From: Channallabes apus
Lineage: Eukaryota; Chordata; Actinopteri; Siluriformes; Clariidae
Assembly: GCA_030522415.1 (NCBI GenBank)
Contig: CM060113.1
Coordinates: 11,604,065-11,668,064, forward strand
Length of the DNA: 64,000 nucleotides
Reading direction: 5' to 3'
Shown: one piece after another, positions 1-11,837 of the stretch
Layout of the letters: each line of letters begins with the position of its first letter
Numbering within the stretch: position 1 is the first letter of the stretch
Program-made: the position numbers and the translations under genes
The notes under the pieces: model-generated
Told to the model about the DNA's origin: nothing
What the model saw: only the letters and a program-made list of their open reading frames with translations
The model's database searches: none

Positions 1-3000
1 GTCTCGAGGGAGACGAGCCGGCGTGAGGAATAGGCTCAGAGCCCGTGCACACCACTGCCTAGTATCCTGCTCGCCAACGATCAGTCACTGGAGAACAAAC
101 TCGATGACCTCAGGGCCAGGATAAAGTTCCAGAGAGACATTCGGGACTGCAACCTTCTCTGCTTCACCGAGACATGGCTGAACCCAGCGGTGCCAGACCA
201 TGCCATACAACCAGCCGAGTTCTTCTCGGTTCACCGCATGGACAGGATGCGGGACTCGGGGAAGTCAAGAGGAGGCGGCGTGTGCTTAATGGTGAACAAC
301 AGCTGGTGCAACAGCGTGAGCGTTGTTCCTCTTACACGCTCCTGCACACCAAACCTGGAACTACTGTCCATGTGTCGTCCTTTTTATCTTCCACGGGAGT
401 TCACATCAGTCATAATCAGTGCCGTTTACATTCCACCACAAGCAGACACTGAAACTGCCTTATGCGAGCTGCATGAGGCACTCACACAGCACCAGACAGA
501 ACACCGGGACGCTGCGCTCATTGTGGCGGGGGACTTTAATAGTGCCAACCTCAAACGCGCAGCGCCGAACATTTATCAGCTCATCACCTGCCCCACCAGG
601 GGCGAAAGGACACTGGACCATTGTTATACCACGGTCAAAGACGGTTACAAGGCACAATCTCGTCCAGCGTTTGGTAAATCCGACCACGCCGCCATCTTCC
701 TCATGCCAAAATATAAACAAAGGCTGAAACAGGAAGTTCCGGTTCAGAGGGAGGTCGCGCGCTGGACGGACCAATCGGTGGCCGCGTTACAGGACGCACT
801 CGATGACGCAGACTGGGACATGTTCAGAAACAGCTCCGATGATGACGTCAGCGTGTTTACGGAAGCGGTTGTGGGATTTATTGGGAAGCTAGTAGAAGAT
901 ACGGTGGAGAAAAAGACTATCAGAACGTTTCCTAACCAGAAGCCGTGGGTGGATAAAACCATCCGCGACGCTCTGAGATCTCGCACAGCTGCCTACAACA
1001 CGGGACTTGCGTCGGGCGACATGGAACCGTACAAGGCTGCGTCATACAACGTCCGGAAGGCGGTGAAAGAGGCGAAGCAGCGCTACGGGAGAAAACTAGA
1101 GTCACAGCTTCAACAGAGTGACTCTAGGAGCCTGTGGCAGGGACTGAGAACAATAACGGACTATAAAGCACCAGCATCCGGTATGACGAACGCGGACGCG
1201 ACTCTGGCAGACGAGCTCAACATCTTCTATGCTCGCTTCGAGGCTGCAGCTAAAGACGCTAGCGATGCTAATGCTAACGGCGCTAATGCTAGCGGCGCTA
1301 ACGGCTGCAGACAGGAAGACACTGCCAACACCGGGAACGCGCTCATCATCTCCGAGCACGACGTGAGGAGAGCCTTCAAGAGAGTGAACACCAGAAAAGC
1401 AGCAGGACCAGACGGCATCTCAGGCCGTATCCTCAGAGCCTGCGCAGACCAGCTAGCACCTGTGTTCACTGAGATATTCAACATCTCTTTATCTCAGTCG
1501 GTGATCCCCACATGCTTCAAAGAGTCCATCATTGTTCCTGTTCCAAAGAAACCACATCCTGCTTCTCTCAATGACTATCGCCCTGTAGCCCTCACATCAG
1601 TAGTGATGAAGTGCTTTGAACGCCTTATCAGAGACTTCATCATTTCTTCACTACCCGACACACTGGACCCGCTACAGTTTGCATACCGTCAGAACCGCTC
1701 CACAGACGATGCAATCTCTCATCTCCTCCACACATCACTCACTCAACTGGACACTAGGAAAGGGAATTATGTTAAAATGCTCTTCATCGACTACAGCTCT
1801 GCTTTTAACACAATAATTCCCTCCACACTCACCACCAAGCTGGAGCACCTGGGACTGAGCTCATCTATATGTCAGTGGATCTCCAATTTTCTGACTGGCA
1901 GACCACAGGCAGTAAGGATGGGCGGACATGTCTCAGCTACACTCACTCTCAGCACTGGAGCCCCCCAGGGTTGTGTTCTGAGCCCCCTGCTGTACTCTTT
2001 GTACACCCACGACTGCGTGGCCACTACCAACTCCACCTCCATCATCAAGTTTGCTGACGACACCGTCGTGGTCGGACTGATCACCAACAATGATGAGTCG
2101 GACTACCTAGAGGAGATTGGAAATCTGGAGAACTGGTGCCAGAGGAACAATCTCCTCCTGAACGTCAGTAAGACAAAGGAGCTGATAGTGGACTTTAGTA
2201 CAAAGCAGGAGAGGAACTACCAGACCCCCGTCATCAACAGGAGCCCAGTGGAGAGAGTGGACAGCTTCAGATACCTCGGTGTTCACATCACGCAGGACCT
2301 GTAATGGTCCTGTCACATCAACACCGTGGTGAAAAAAGCCCGGCAGCGTCTCTACCACCTCAGACGCTTGAGAGACTTTAGACTGCCCTCCAAGGTGCTC
2401 AGGAACTTCTACTCCTGCACCATAGAGAGCATCCTGACGGGAAACATCTCGACCTGGTTCGGGAACAGCACCATGCAGGACAGACGAGCTCTACAGAGGG
2501 TGGTGCGATCAGCCGAGCGCATCATCCACACTGAGCTCCCTGACCTGCACTCCATCTACAGCAAGCGGTGCTGGACTAAGGCCAGGAAGATCATGAAGGA
2601 CCTCAGTCACCCCAGTAATGGACTGTTCTCTTTGTTGCGGTCTGGGTAGAGATTCCGCTCCCTAAAGGCGAATACAGAGAGACTGAGGAGGAGCTTCTTC
2701 CCGCAGGCGATAAAGTCTCTCAATCACACCAATCACACCTCCACACAGGACTAATAACATCTTTTAAGCTCACAACACTGACTGGACAATCATGGACACA
2801 TTCATACACACTTGCACTAAATATTTATACATCTGGACAATTGCACATGTCACCTTTCATGCATATTTGCACAACCACCGACACTTTAATTCTATATACA
2901 TATATACTCTACCCTATATTCTATATTTTTGCAATATTTTATTATGCCCTTATTGCACAGTTAATTTTACTAGTTAAAATTATTTCTTCAGTATTTCCTT

Positions 3001-3136
3001 TTTATTGATTATTTATTTTACGTACAAGCTTTTATTTTCTTTTTTTTAAGGTCACTGGCGGTCGTATAAAGCATTTCACTGCATATTATACTGTGTATGA
3101 TTGTGTATGTGACCAATAAAATTTGAATTTGAATTT
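1..3136 (+). mobile_element. L2/Rex-type LINE (copy A), 3'-complete, possibly continuing off the left edge
   Basis: Non-LTR retrotransposon. An endonuclease plus reverse transcriptase reading frame is followed by an AT-rich 3' UTR of about 380 bases. The element ends in AATAAAATTTGAATTTGAA, a short repeated 3' tail of the kind used by L2/CR1-group LINEs. A second 3' end of the same family lies at 57766-58221. The 5' boundary cannot be set because the element reaches the window edge. Confidence 0.88.
34..2754 (+). pseudogene. LINE endonuclease-reverse transcriptase, broken by two stops
   Basis: ORF2-type polyprotein that would nick the target DNA and copy the element RNA. The frame opens after a TAG at 31-33. 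The first ATG, at 190, lies inside the endonuclease, so the real start is upstream. Endonuclease signatures in order are NDQSLENK, TETWL, GDFNSANL (about 530) and SDHAA (about 680). RT signatures are RKAAGPDGI, NDYRPVALTS, DYSSAFNTI, GAPQGCVLSPLLY and FADD at 2050-2061. The C-terminal region has LENWCQRNNLLLN and YLGVHI. A TAA at 2302-2304 and a TAG at 2647-2649 interrupt the frame, but homology continues through both to the TAA at 2752-2754 (HINTVVKKARQRLYHLRRL, then RFRSLK). All visible catalytic motifs are kept, so the copy is recently inactivated. Family assignment to L2/Rex rather than another Jockey-group clade is inference. Confidence 0.88.
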
Positions 3137-3182
3137 GGCTGTTCACAGAGGGCTGTATTCAAGCACAGTAATGCAAAGTTGA

Positions 3183-3986
3183 ATGGAAGGTAAAAATGTG
3201 GAAGAAAAATGTGCACAATTAAGCAACAGCAATAATCGCAGCCTTGAGAGGATTGTGAAACAAAGCTCATTTAAGAATTTAGGAAAATTCACAAGGAGTG
3301 GACTGCAGCTGAATTCAGTGCTTCAAGAGTCACCACACACAGACCTATCCAGGACATGGGCTATACAGTATTACTGTGACTAGCCACTATTGAACCAGAG
3401 GCAATAACAGAGGCTAAGGGAAAAAGGACTGGACTGTTGATCATTGGGCCAAAGTCCTCTTTTCAGATGAAAGTAAATTTTGCATTTTGCAAGGTCCCAG
3501 AGTCTGGAGGAAGAGAGGAGAGGAACAGAGTCCAAGTTGCTTTAGGTCCAGTGCAAGGTTTGCACAGTCAGTAGTGGTTTGGGGAGCCATGTAATCTGCT
3601 GGTGTTGGTCCCCTGTGTTTCATCAGGTCCAATGTTGGTAGAAGGTCAGTTTACCAAGAAGTTTATCAAGCACTTCATGTTTCCCTCTGCTGACCAAATT
3701 TAAGGAGATGCCCTGTGCTTAATTGGCCAGCAGACTTGCCCGATCTAAATCCCATGGCGAATCTATGGGGTATTGTGAAGAAGATGTGAAACACCAGACC
3801 TAGCAACACGGATGAGCTGAAGGCTGCTATCAGAGCAACCTGGGCTTCCATAACACCTCAACAGTGCCACAGACTGATCACCTCCATGCCACACTGCTGT
3901 GCTGCAGTAATGTACAGCACAAAGGTAGCCCCAACCAAGTATTGAGTGCTGTACATGTTCATACTTTTCAGTACTCCAACACAACA

Positions 3987-4024
<38 letters not shown>

Positions 4025-4140
4025 TTTTTGGCTCACGTAATATTTTTATTTTACTGAGATACTAAATTTTGGGTTATAATTAGCTGTAAGTCATAATCAT
4101 CAAGTTAAAAGAAAAAAAAAACACTTGAAATATATTAGCA
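3183..4140 (+). mobile_element. Tc1-like transposon fossil
   Basis: Eroded DDE transposase read in broken frames: LFSDESKF (first catalytic D) at about 3458, VVVWGAM at about 3570, PDLNPMANLWGIVKK at about 3738 (DLNPIE block with the Glu lost) and a C-terminus ending in PTKY near 3945. The segment between the second catalytic block and PDLNP is deleted, because ADQI-type sequence joins directly to NWPA. The 3' UTR (TTTTGGGTTATAATTAGCTG and following) matches the usual layout downstream of such transposases. A GT microsatellite has expanded inside it. Frameshifts and stops are numerous, so this is an old copy. Confidence 0.75.
3990..4025 (+). repeat. (GT)n microsatellite
   Basis: About 13 tandem TG dinucleotides lie within the 3' UTR of the surrounding Tc1 fossil. 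Confidence 0.9.
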
Positions 4141-4229
4141 CAACCTTCTTTCATTAGGTCCAGACTTTTTGGGACCAGATAACCCCAGTAGGTAAGGATC
4201 AGTAGCCTTCAGCACTACTACATCGAACA

Positions 4230-4815
4230 TTGGTGATTCATAGGGCTATAGGCTCCCAATTACACTTCTGACTGTGCTGCAAAATACAGTTCAAATCACA
4301 TCATCTATTTCGCTGATACCCCTAGCATTATGGACCTCATCAGGAACAAGTGAGCATACAGAGAGAGGGTGAAAAAGCCCTAACAATGGTGAAGAGACAG
4401 AAATTTATTTATATATGTTGATTCAATATGAAGACTAAAAAGATGATTATTGACTTTGTGCAGACCCATTTAGACTATTCAACCCAAAACATCTGTAGAA
4501 TAACCATGGAAAGCCAAAAGCTGTGAATATATTGGTGTGCAACACCAATGACTTGGGAGCCTAGCAGAACCTCCACTTTCTACAGAGGCTGAAAAAATCC
4601 ATACTCACCCTCCCATTGTCAGAGCCTTCTACAAAGGGACAACAGAGAGCATATTGACCAGTTGCCTCAGTGGGGCTTTACATTTTTCAACCACAAGTCC
4701 CTTTTTTGCTTTTACTACCCATCAACATCTCATATTAATAAGCATTGCATCCTCAGAGCCACGAGCATTGAGGACATTCCTCACGTCTCACATGAACTCA
4801 AATTACTTTTGCTGC
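4230..4815 (+). pseudogene. Eroded Rex/L2-type LINE reverse transcriptase fragment
   Basis: Only pieces survive, in shifting frames. An AD(D)T-like block is followed by LIRNK at about 4310-4350. Next come a KKMIIDFV block (about 4437) and FYRG plus ESILT-like remnants (about 4575-4660). The C-terminal ILRATSIEDIPH block at about 4748-4785 resembles the RRAxSIIKDPSH stretch of complete L2/Rex proteins. The order and spacing match the 3' half of such a protein. It is much older than the LINE at 1-3136. It could belong to Rex1 or another L2-group lineage. Confidence 0.5.
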
Positions 4816-6376
4816 TACTAAATACTATATGTTTAAGTAAGATATATTTTCATAAATGATGCCTCTCACAAGTTGAAAATGACCAATACTAGACATAGAC
4901 AAATGTAGACCAGATACATACAGTATGTCTAGACATACTGCTGATTCTCTACCATCCAGGTATTTATTGCATAAATCATTCCTCCTATACCAGAGACATG
5001 GTGCCACTCAAAATCTAGTTCTCTGCCTCTGCTTTCAGGAGGTCTGTGTGACAAGGCATTACCTGTATTCTGTCTTCATGAAAAACAGGAAATATTATAC
5101 ATGGTTTCCATATTTATCTACAGCTGACCAAGCAGGAAGTATCTTACCTTGGTTTATTTACCTACTGTAGCTTCTTAGTGATTAACTTATTATAACTGAT
5201 GAAGAACTGTGTTTATGTGAGCAAAAAATACTACATAAAACACTGCATCAAGCATATTAGTAAATGTAGTGAGTGAACCATGAAATGAGCACTTTGCTAA
5301 AGCAAAGTCATCAATGTCCATATTTTATACACATCAATTTTCAATACAGTATTTGGCCTAAGTCTTTAATTTTAATGGACAGTGAAATGCTTGGATGAAG
5401 GGCCAGCTGGTATATAAATTGAGTAGAAAAGCTAAGCAGTCCTCTATTTCAGGAAATATTAAAATTAAGCTTAAACAACATAAGAATGAATTTACATAAC
5501 ACTGGTCATACTGTAAAACAAAAATGAAACATCTGGGACTGATTGCTTTCTAGTCCAGGCTCTATACTCAAGCAGCCAATCACTGACAGTAATATCAAGT
5601 GATATTAAGAAATTCATCATAAATTGGGGGTAATTTCTTCAAGCTTCACTGGCAGTTGATAAAATACTGCAGGGACTAATAACCATGAAGACGGTGGATC
5701 AGTTATTTCTGTTTTGTTTGATTGTTGTTGTTGTTTTTTTTTTCAAAATGCCTCTGTACAAGATACTGTAGGTAAACAGGCCAAACAAACAATGTTGAGT
5801 CAATGTATGAATTACACAAAGGAATACATTATTTGTTTGAATGAGATGTTTACAAAATGCTTGCTATTTGAAAGGAAAGACTACAAAAAAGTACTTAAAA
5901 TTAGGAAGCATAAAAAGTGATGCCATTGCCCATCAGTTTTTTCATGGAAGATAGTCAGTGCAAAGACTCAAGCACACAACCATGACAAGCATTTAAATGG
6001 AGGGGGGGAAAAGAAAGACATTCATTTACAGGCTTATATCAGTTCCAAACAAGGTTTCAAATATAAATGTCTCTAATCCACATAGGTTGTTAGAACTTGG
6101 CAGTCTCCTCTGTGAACACATGAGCTGAAAAGAACTTGATCAACATGACATGACATGACAAAGGCATAAAATCACCAGACTTCACAAAGATGGACAACTC
6201 CAATCTGGTAAGGCTTGAAACAAAACAAACCGGTGTGTGTGGTCAGAAAAAAAGGGCAAGCTGAAACGGAGGAATGGGCAAGGGTTATCTCAGGGAGGTG
6301 GTGATCTGAAAAATAAAGAAAATATGGTGACATCAAGGAATTCATGAATGACAGAAAATTTACAAACAAAATAGTG

Positions 6377-6417
<41 letters not shown>
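6377..6417 (+). repeat. (ATT)n microsatellite
   Basis: About 13 uninterrupted ATT/TTA triplets. Confidence 0.92.
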
Positions 6418-6541
6418 CTCTGTTCAAAGAAACTATAATATTTTATGGATGGAGAGCCTTAAGAGCAATGTGGCATAAAATGACACTGGGCAAACAGAAT
6501 GGGTTATGTTGTGCATGGAAAAACACACTAAGCTTTGAAGC

Positions 6542-6588
6542 TTTATAAACTGAACATTTTAGTTCAGTTTATAAAACTGAACTAAAAT
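6542..6588 (+). repeat. Two overlapping perfect hairpins
   Basis: TTTATAAACTGAAC (6542-6555) pairs with 6562-6575 across a 6-base loop. ATTTTAGTTCAGTTT (6556-6570) pairs with 6574-6588 across a 3-base loop. Both use the central GTTCAGTTT segment, so only one can form at a time. Confidence 0.8.
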
Positions 6589-7487
6589 TTTTAACCACTG
6601 TCAAACTAGGGCGTTGTCATTTAGGCTTACAACAGCAGAGTAGTGGCTAAAGGACTTTGATAGTACACGAGACGTGGCAGCAGGTCTTCTCTATAAGCCC
6701 ATCTGACAAAGATAAAAGCTCGCTCTATCGAAGGTGAGTTTTCAGATAATGGTGCTGGTTGGGCATCTGTCACAGAACTTTTAGAGCATGTTTAGAAAAT
6801 CCATCAATCCTTGACAGATGATGCAGGTGGAATGTTCTGGTGAAATAGACAGACATGCAGCACCATAGGCAAGAAAAGTATAAATGAGACATTGGTACTG
6901 AATTACAAGTAAAAGCAAAAGAGAAAGGGAGATGATAAAAAGACCTCAGAGTGTATCTTTTTACAGGATGCCTATGAGGCATGCATCACTGAAGGCTTGG
7001 TTTTAATAGCTATGCGTTGCTTAATGAAAGTGAGATTTCAAGATTATTGAGTGTGGAAAGCGGCAAGAATATCTCCACTATTTAAGGAGTATTGTAAATG
7101 CATTGCTCTTATGTTTTGGTTGCTATTTAAAAAAAAAGCCTGATCTATTGTGGGGGGGGGTTATCAATTGTACAGATAAAGTAAGTGCTCCAGAATTTTG
7201 AAATATCTCATTAGTCTATTCAGATATCTATCTTTCTCTGTTATTGGCCTATGGAATTGTGCAAATTATACATCTGGACCCTCTTAGTGCACCACACCGA
7301 ACATCAGAGAATACTTGACTCTGGGGATGTAGTGTCGTTCCACAGCAAGCAGAGCACCAAACTTCATGTCTGAATTATTTTTATTTGTTAATCCTCATTC
7401 TGCATGAGGAAGGCTATAGGAATGTCATCCCACCCCTTAAAAATACAAAAGGGATAATTCATAGAGCAAATCTAGTTTGCAAATCTA

Positions 7488-8715
7488 CACTCTAAAAAAT
7501 GCTGGGTTGTTTTTTCTACACAAACACTGGGTTGCCGCTGTTGGGTCATTTTCAGAGAGTTGGGTAGTTTTTGTGTAACCCAGCTGCTGGGTTAAAGTTT
7601 GATTCGCCCCTCCCCCAAAGTTCACCGGTGGATTCAGCGGCTGTCACTCAGCTTCGTGTCTCTTGAGCTCCCAAACCACTGATGACGGTTCATCCTCCTC
7701 GGACATTTATGGGAAAATGACGTTAAATACAATAACAACAAACAAACTGTATACACATGTTCACTCACCTAATTCACATATGACTGAAAAATTATTACTA
7801 TATGTAACATTTATTACTGTTACCATGTTAAGGTTACACACAAACTTTCCGGCTGGTTTGAGGTACTGTAAGTACCTAGCTGAGAATAGCTGCTAGCCAA
7901 AGAACCCCACCTGTGTATGAAAGAAACAGCTAAAATGTCTGAGCTTTTTAGCTTTCTCTGTAGAATGTTTGCAGGGTTACGAAGATGGTGAAGTGATGAA
8001 TGAGCGCTAAACTGTTAACTGTAGTGCTAGCATGACGCAGCCATTTAGTTAGTTTGCTAGCATTAGCAACCACTTTAGAACTTTATTAATCTCACTGCTT
8101 GAGACAATACAATGCTGGGGTGTTACAAAACACTGACCCTCTCACAAATATGCAGACCTAGTAACCCTCCCGTTTTTCACTACCTAGTAATTTACTCTTT
8201 CCTTTCCCCCTTTGGCAAGTATGCAAATGTATCACCAGTAATTGCATGTAAGCTAAGCAGGTAGCCCTCTTTAACCAAAGTTAAATTAACTATCAGTCAG
8301 CGCACCAACTGCAGAAAAAAGTACCACAGCGGTACAGATAACTACTAGATGGAAGTATTTATATTTTGGTGATTGTAATGTACCAGTATGACACCAGCTA
8401 TGAATTTTTTTCGGTAATTAGCTTAAAATCAATGCAGACTACAATATCAACTAGTCTGACATAAAGAGCTGTATCCTAAAAGCCTTGCTTATTTTGTTGT
8501 TTTATTTTTGGTAGTAGCTGTCTCCATGTTTTTGTTTTATGTTACCTATACCCTATCTTAATGGGCAGCTTTGCAATTTTTTTTGCTGGGTTAAACAAAT
8601 AACCCATCTTGCTGGGTTAAATTAACCCAGCATTTAGTTAGTACTATATTTACCCAGCAGCTGGGTTAAAAACAACCCAGACTGGGTTGTTTTTAACCCA
8701 GCATTTTTTAGGGTG
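7488..8715. mobile_element. Non-autonomous DNA transposon with 21-bp TIRs
   Basis: The left end CACTCTAAAAAATGCTGGGT and the inverted right end CACCCTAAAAAATGCTGGGT agree over 21 bases with one mismatch. TA lies immediately outside both ends (7486-7487 and 8716-8717), consistent with a TA target duplication. Both subterminal regions are crowded with CTGGGTT/AACCCAG motifs. No transposase is visible in the 1228 bases, so it would depend on an enzyme made elsewhere. The superfamily cannot be fixed; a Tc1/mariner-type or Harbinger-type source is possible. Confidence 0.75.
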
Positions 8716-9645
8716 TAGGGAAATGGACTATATGGTCAACTGCAGTATACCATCAAATGTACTGTATGCCTTAACTGTGTAGATAAAAGATAGCAGTCAC
8801 AATAAAAGGTGAGTGACATTCATGTGGCACTAATAAAGCCTCACATAATAAACTAATAAAAAGCCTCATCGAGTTTAATACCAATAAGGGTCATGGATCG
8901 TACTGTCATCCTTCCTTAGATTAAAGGGTTGCTGAAGTGAATAAATCAGTCATCAGTGTAGTGGGCAGGGCACCAAAGCTTTAAAACCACTATGAGGTTT
9001 GATTAATATAGTGGCATTGGACTTAGCTGAAAAACGTAATGTAAAATGAAACATGACCTTTGCTTGAGGTGTTTTTGTTTGTTTGTTTGTTTTTTTGTAC
9101 TGGCTGTCAAAATTATATGCACTCATATAAGGACATGTTTTGTAAAGAAATGTATTTAAAAAAAATTCTAAATTACCTATTCCATCTAGATTTAAAATTG
9201 ACTAAAATTCTGGCATATTGATTTGTTGAATTTTGCAGTAAATTTATGAAGTGGACACTCCATTTTGCCGTTTGTTTAAGGGGATGATTTTTTTTTTGGC
9301 TTATGTACAGTCATCACAGTTTAATTCAAGCCTTTCTAGGCATCACTGCTGTTAAATTTTTACTGACTACATGCATTATTTGCATGAGGAATGACTCAAG
9401 ATATAGAATCCAAAAAACTGTCTGAAAAAAAGAATTTAAAAAAATCTGAAAAAGTCTGCTTGCAGCTATTTAAAAAAATCATTGCTGCATCATGCCCTGC
9501 TGTTGGACAAAATTAAATTACAGCACTCCAGTTCTCAGTCAACACTGATCACACATTAAAAATGTTTAAAATTTTAAAAATGCAATAGTACCAATGCTGT
9601 AGTCATAAACTTTGGGAAGGATTTGGAAATTAAATAAAGTGTGTG
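8716..9645. other. No gene or element recognised
   Basis: AT-rich unique-looking sequence with short homopolymer runs and a TTTG repeat near 9075. No reading frame of interest. Confidence 0.5.
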
Positions 9646-10190
9646 AACACTTTTACAGTGTTGTGAAAAAGTATTTTTCCCCTGCCAATTTTTTTTGCAT
9701 ATTTGTCACATTTAAATGATTCAGATCGTCAAACATTTTTTTATATTTCACAACCCAAAGTTATTTATTAATATTAGATAACCCAAGAAATACAAAATTC
9801 TGTTTTTAAATGATGATTTCAATTTCATTTGCTGTCCAAACCTACTTGGCCCATTGTGAAAAGTAATTGCCCCCTTGCTAAGTAATGAATGAATTTTTGA
9901 AAAAGCTGAGTTGATTCTGATTTCTGAAAACCTGAGTTAAATTTTACTTGTCAAACCCTGCCCTAATTACTGCCAGACCAGTTAAATCAAGAAATCACTT
10001 AAATAGAACCTGTCTGACAAAGTGAAACATTGAAAAAAATCTAAAAAAGCAACATAATCTAAAGAATTCCAAAAACTGATGAGAAAAATACTAATCGACT
10101 TCGTATTCGTAAATGTATTCGTCTGGAATGGGTTACAAAGCTAATTCTTAAGGTTTGGGACTTCAGGGAACCACAGTGCGATCCATTATT
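9646..10190 (+). mobile_element. Tc1-like fossil, left part (continues at 13659)
   Basis: The 5' end resembles the intact Tc1 copies in this window. It has GTGAAAAAGTATTTTTCCCC at the outer repeat, then GTGAAAAGTAATTGCCCCC at about 9857 as the inner repeat. The transposase N-terminus follows (remnants of the LGLQRTTVRAII block as GFREPQ near 10155). It stops at an antisense LINE inserted at about 10191. The missing continuation (GTVVN then TKIAPR) appears after the LINE, at 13659-13755. Confidence 0.7.
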
Positions 10191-10403
10191 AGATTAGATT
10201 AGATTAGATTTAACTCTCTCATTATGCAAAGTACATGAAATGTGTTATAACAAACAGACGATGCAGTAGGTAATAAAAATATGGTACAATATGGTGTTTA
10301 TGCAATAAAACTGTGGAGCACTGTGCAGTAGCTAATAAAGATTTGATATACAGTATAATGCAGCGTAACTGTGAAAACATTGGGCAGTGGATAGACATGC
10401 CAA
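10186..10403 (-). mobile_element. Antisense LINE, 3' end (first segment)
   Basis: Read on the minus strand, this is the AT-rich 3' UTR ending in a tandem AATCT tail (four or five units at 10191-10212). The same LINE resumes at 11838, after a solo LTR. Confidence 0.6.
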
Positions 10404-10467
10404 TGTAAGGGACTGCCCCTAGAGGGCACTGTGGCTGAATTTTGGTTTCTGTAGTATTTTGTTAGAA

Positions 10468-10577
10468 GACCCAGTTTCCCAGAAGGCACCTCGGTCAGGT
10501 GATGACAAAGTTTCACCTGTGCCGAGTTGGCTCATTAGAACTCGTATAAAAAGCTGTTAGCTCTGGGAAACTGGGTT
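10468..10577 (+). promoter_or_regulatory. Promoter-spanning nested inverted repeat in the solo LTR
   Basis: GACCCAGTTTCCCAGA (10468-10483) pairs with TCTGGGAAACTGGGTT (10562-10577). Inside it CTCGG..CAGGTGA pairs with TCACCTG..CCGAG. The TATA box at 10545 lies between the outer arms. The same arrangement is present in the LTRs at 60217 and 62195. Confidence 0.65.
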
Positions 10578-10887
10578 GAGCATTGTTAGTGTCTAGTGGG
10601 CTTTTGTTTTGTTAAAATTCACTTTGTGTTAGACTGGCTCTGAGAATGTGTTTTCTGTGTGAATGTAATTATGTGTTTCTTTGATTTTACCCTTAGTTAC
10701 GTGTCTGGAAGCTGTGATTGTTACCCCCGTGTTCCTAGTGCCCTTATCAAGTCTTTTGTGTCTCTCACCAATTCCTAGAGCCCTTCCCCGGTCTCTGGAG
10801 ACTCTCCCGGTATGTAACCTAAGCTCGACTCTTGGGTATGCTCTATGAGTGTGAGTGTCTGTTCGGTGTGTGTGTGTATAGTTCGGA

Positions 10888-11215
10888 GCGTGGCTTACGT
10901 GCGGGTTTACGTGTGTGTGTATGGATGATGGGCTTAGGTGAGTATAGGTGTGTATGATATGCATGTGTGTGTGTAGGGCCGGTCAGAGGAGCGTGGCTTA
11001 CGTGTGAGTGGAGGTATGATGGGGGGGGGGAAAGGTGCGTATAGGGGTGTATGTTATGCATGTGTTTGTGTAGTGCCGCTCATAGGTGCATGGGTTACGT
11101 GTGGGTATGTATGATGGGCTTAGGTGAGTATAGGGGTGTATGTTATGCATGTGTTTGTGTGTGTAGTGCCGCTCATCGAGGAGAGCGTGGGTGTATGGGT
11201 AGCTCCTAGAGGGGA
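10888..11215 (+). repeat. Minisatellite of about 97-103 bp units inside the solo LTR
   Basis: Unit starts with GCGTGGCTTACGT-like sequence lie at 10888, 10991, 11088 and 11185 (last partial). Units share the TATGATGGGCTTAGGTGAGT and TATGCATGTG segments. A G10 run lies in the second unit. A second short array of about 55-59 bp units (CAGAGCCTGTGTC) spans 11382-11510. Confidence 0.8.
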
Positions 11216-11837
11216 GCGTGCGGGTCACTCATAGGAGCGTGCATGTGTGATGCACTATGGTGAGTGTGGGTTTCGCTCGTAGAGCCCTGGGAGCTTTAGT
11301 TGCCACCTAACTGAGCTTGGGTTATACCGTCTATGTACGTCTTACTGTTTGTTATACGTCACTATGTTCATGTATGTATGCCAGGGCCTGTGTCCCAACA
11401 CAGAGCTCTGGTTACTACTGTATATGTTTCAGGTATCAGAGCCTGTGTCACAACACAGAGCTCTTGTCACTGTGTTATTGTGTGTTTCAGGTATTAAGAG
11501 CCTGCATGTTACAGAGACGGTATCTTGCCACAGACAGAGATCATGTGCACCAGCTCCTAGAGTCCGAGTGTGTGTGTTTCTGGTGTCCCTTGAGTGTGTT
11601 TAAGTTTTTTTATCATTAAGTGTGTTTTGTTTTGTTTACCCTTGAGTGGGATTTGTTCCATGTCCCCAAGTCCCTGTGTGTGTGATAGTATGCTTTCAGA
11701 GCCAGTGTTTTATTTGGTTTCAAATCGGTTTGTGAATAAAGACTTTTTTTTTATGTTCATCCAACCCCCCTGCGTTTATGCCTGCCATTTTTGGGCTCAC
11801 GGCGATAACAGCAGCCCGTTACACCCGCAACGTGACA

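Larger units (their letters stand above)
4860..7487. other. No gene or clear element recognised
   Basis: AT-rich sequence with only short chance reading frames. It contains an (ATT)n tract at 6377-6417, overlapping hairpins at 6542-6588 and a run of nine or more G at 7152. Nothing resembles an exon with splice sites or a recognised transposon end. Confidence 0.5.
10404..11837 (+). mobile_element. Solo gypsy-type LTR, 1434 bp
   Basis: It begins TGTAAGGGACTGCCCC and ends AACGTGACA, matching the termini of the LTRs at 60217 and 62195. The flanks are GCCAA (10399-10403) and GTCAA (11838-11842), a 5-bp target duplication with one change. A TATAAAAAG box lies at 10545 and an AATAAA signal at 11735-11740. 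It is longer than the 60-kb LTRs because of internal tandem repeats. No internal region or partner LTR is present, so it is a solo LTR left by recombination. The direction of transcription (plus) follows the TATA and polyadenylation signals. Confidence 0.82.

Noticed and set aside
3136..3182. Target duplication flanking the first LINE
   Set aside because: The left end lies at or beyond the window edge, so no duplication can be tested.
10629..11228. Several minus-strand frames rich in His and Thr
   Set aside because: They are translations of the GTGTGTAT-rich minisatellite inside the solo LTR.
11382..11510. CRISPR-like spaced repeats
   Set aside because: Units are contiguous 55-59-bp tandem repeats without unique spacers and lie in a vertebrate LTR.
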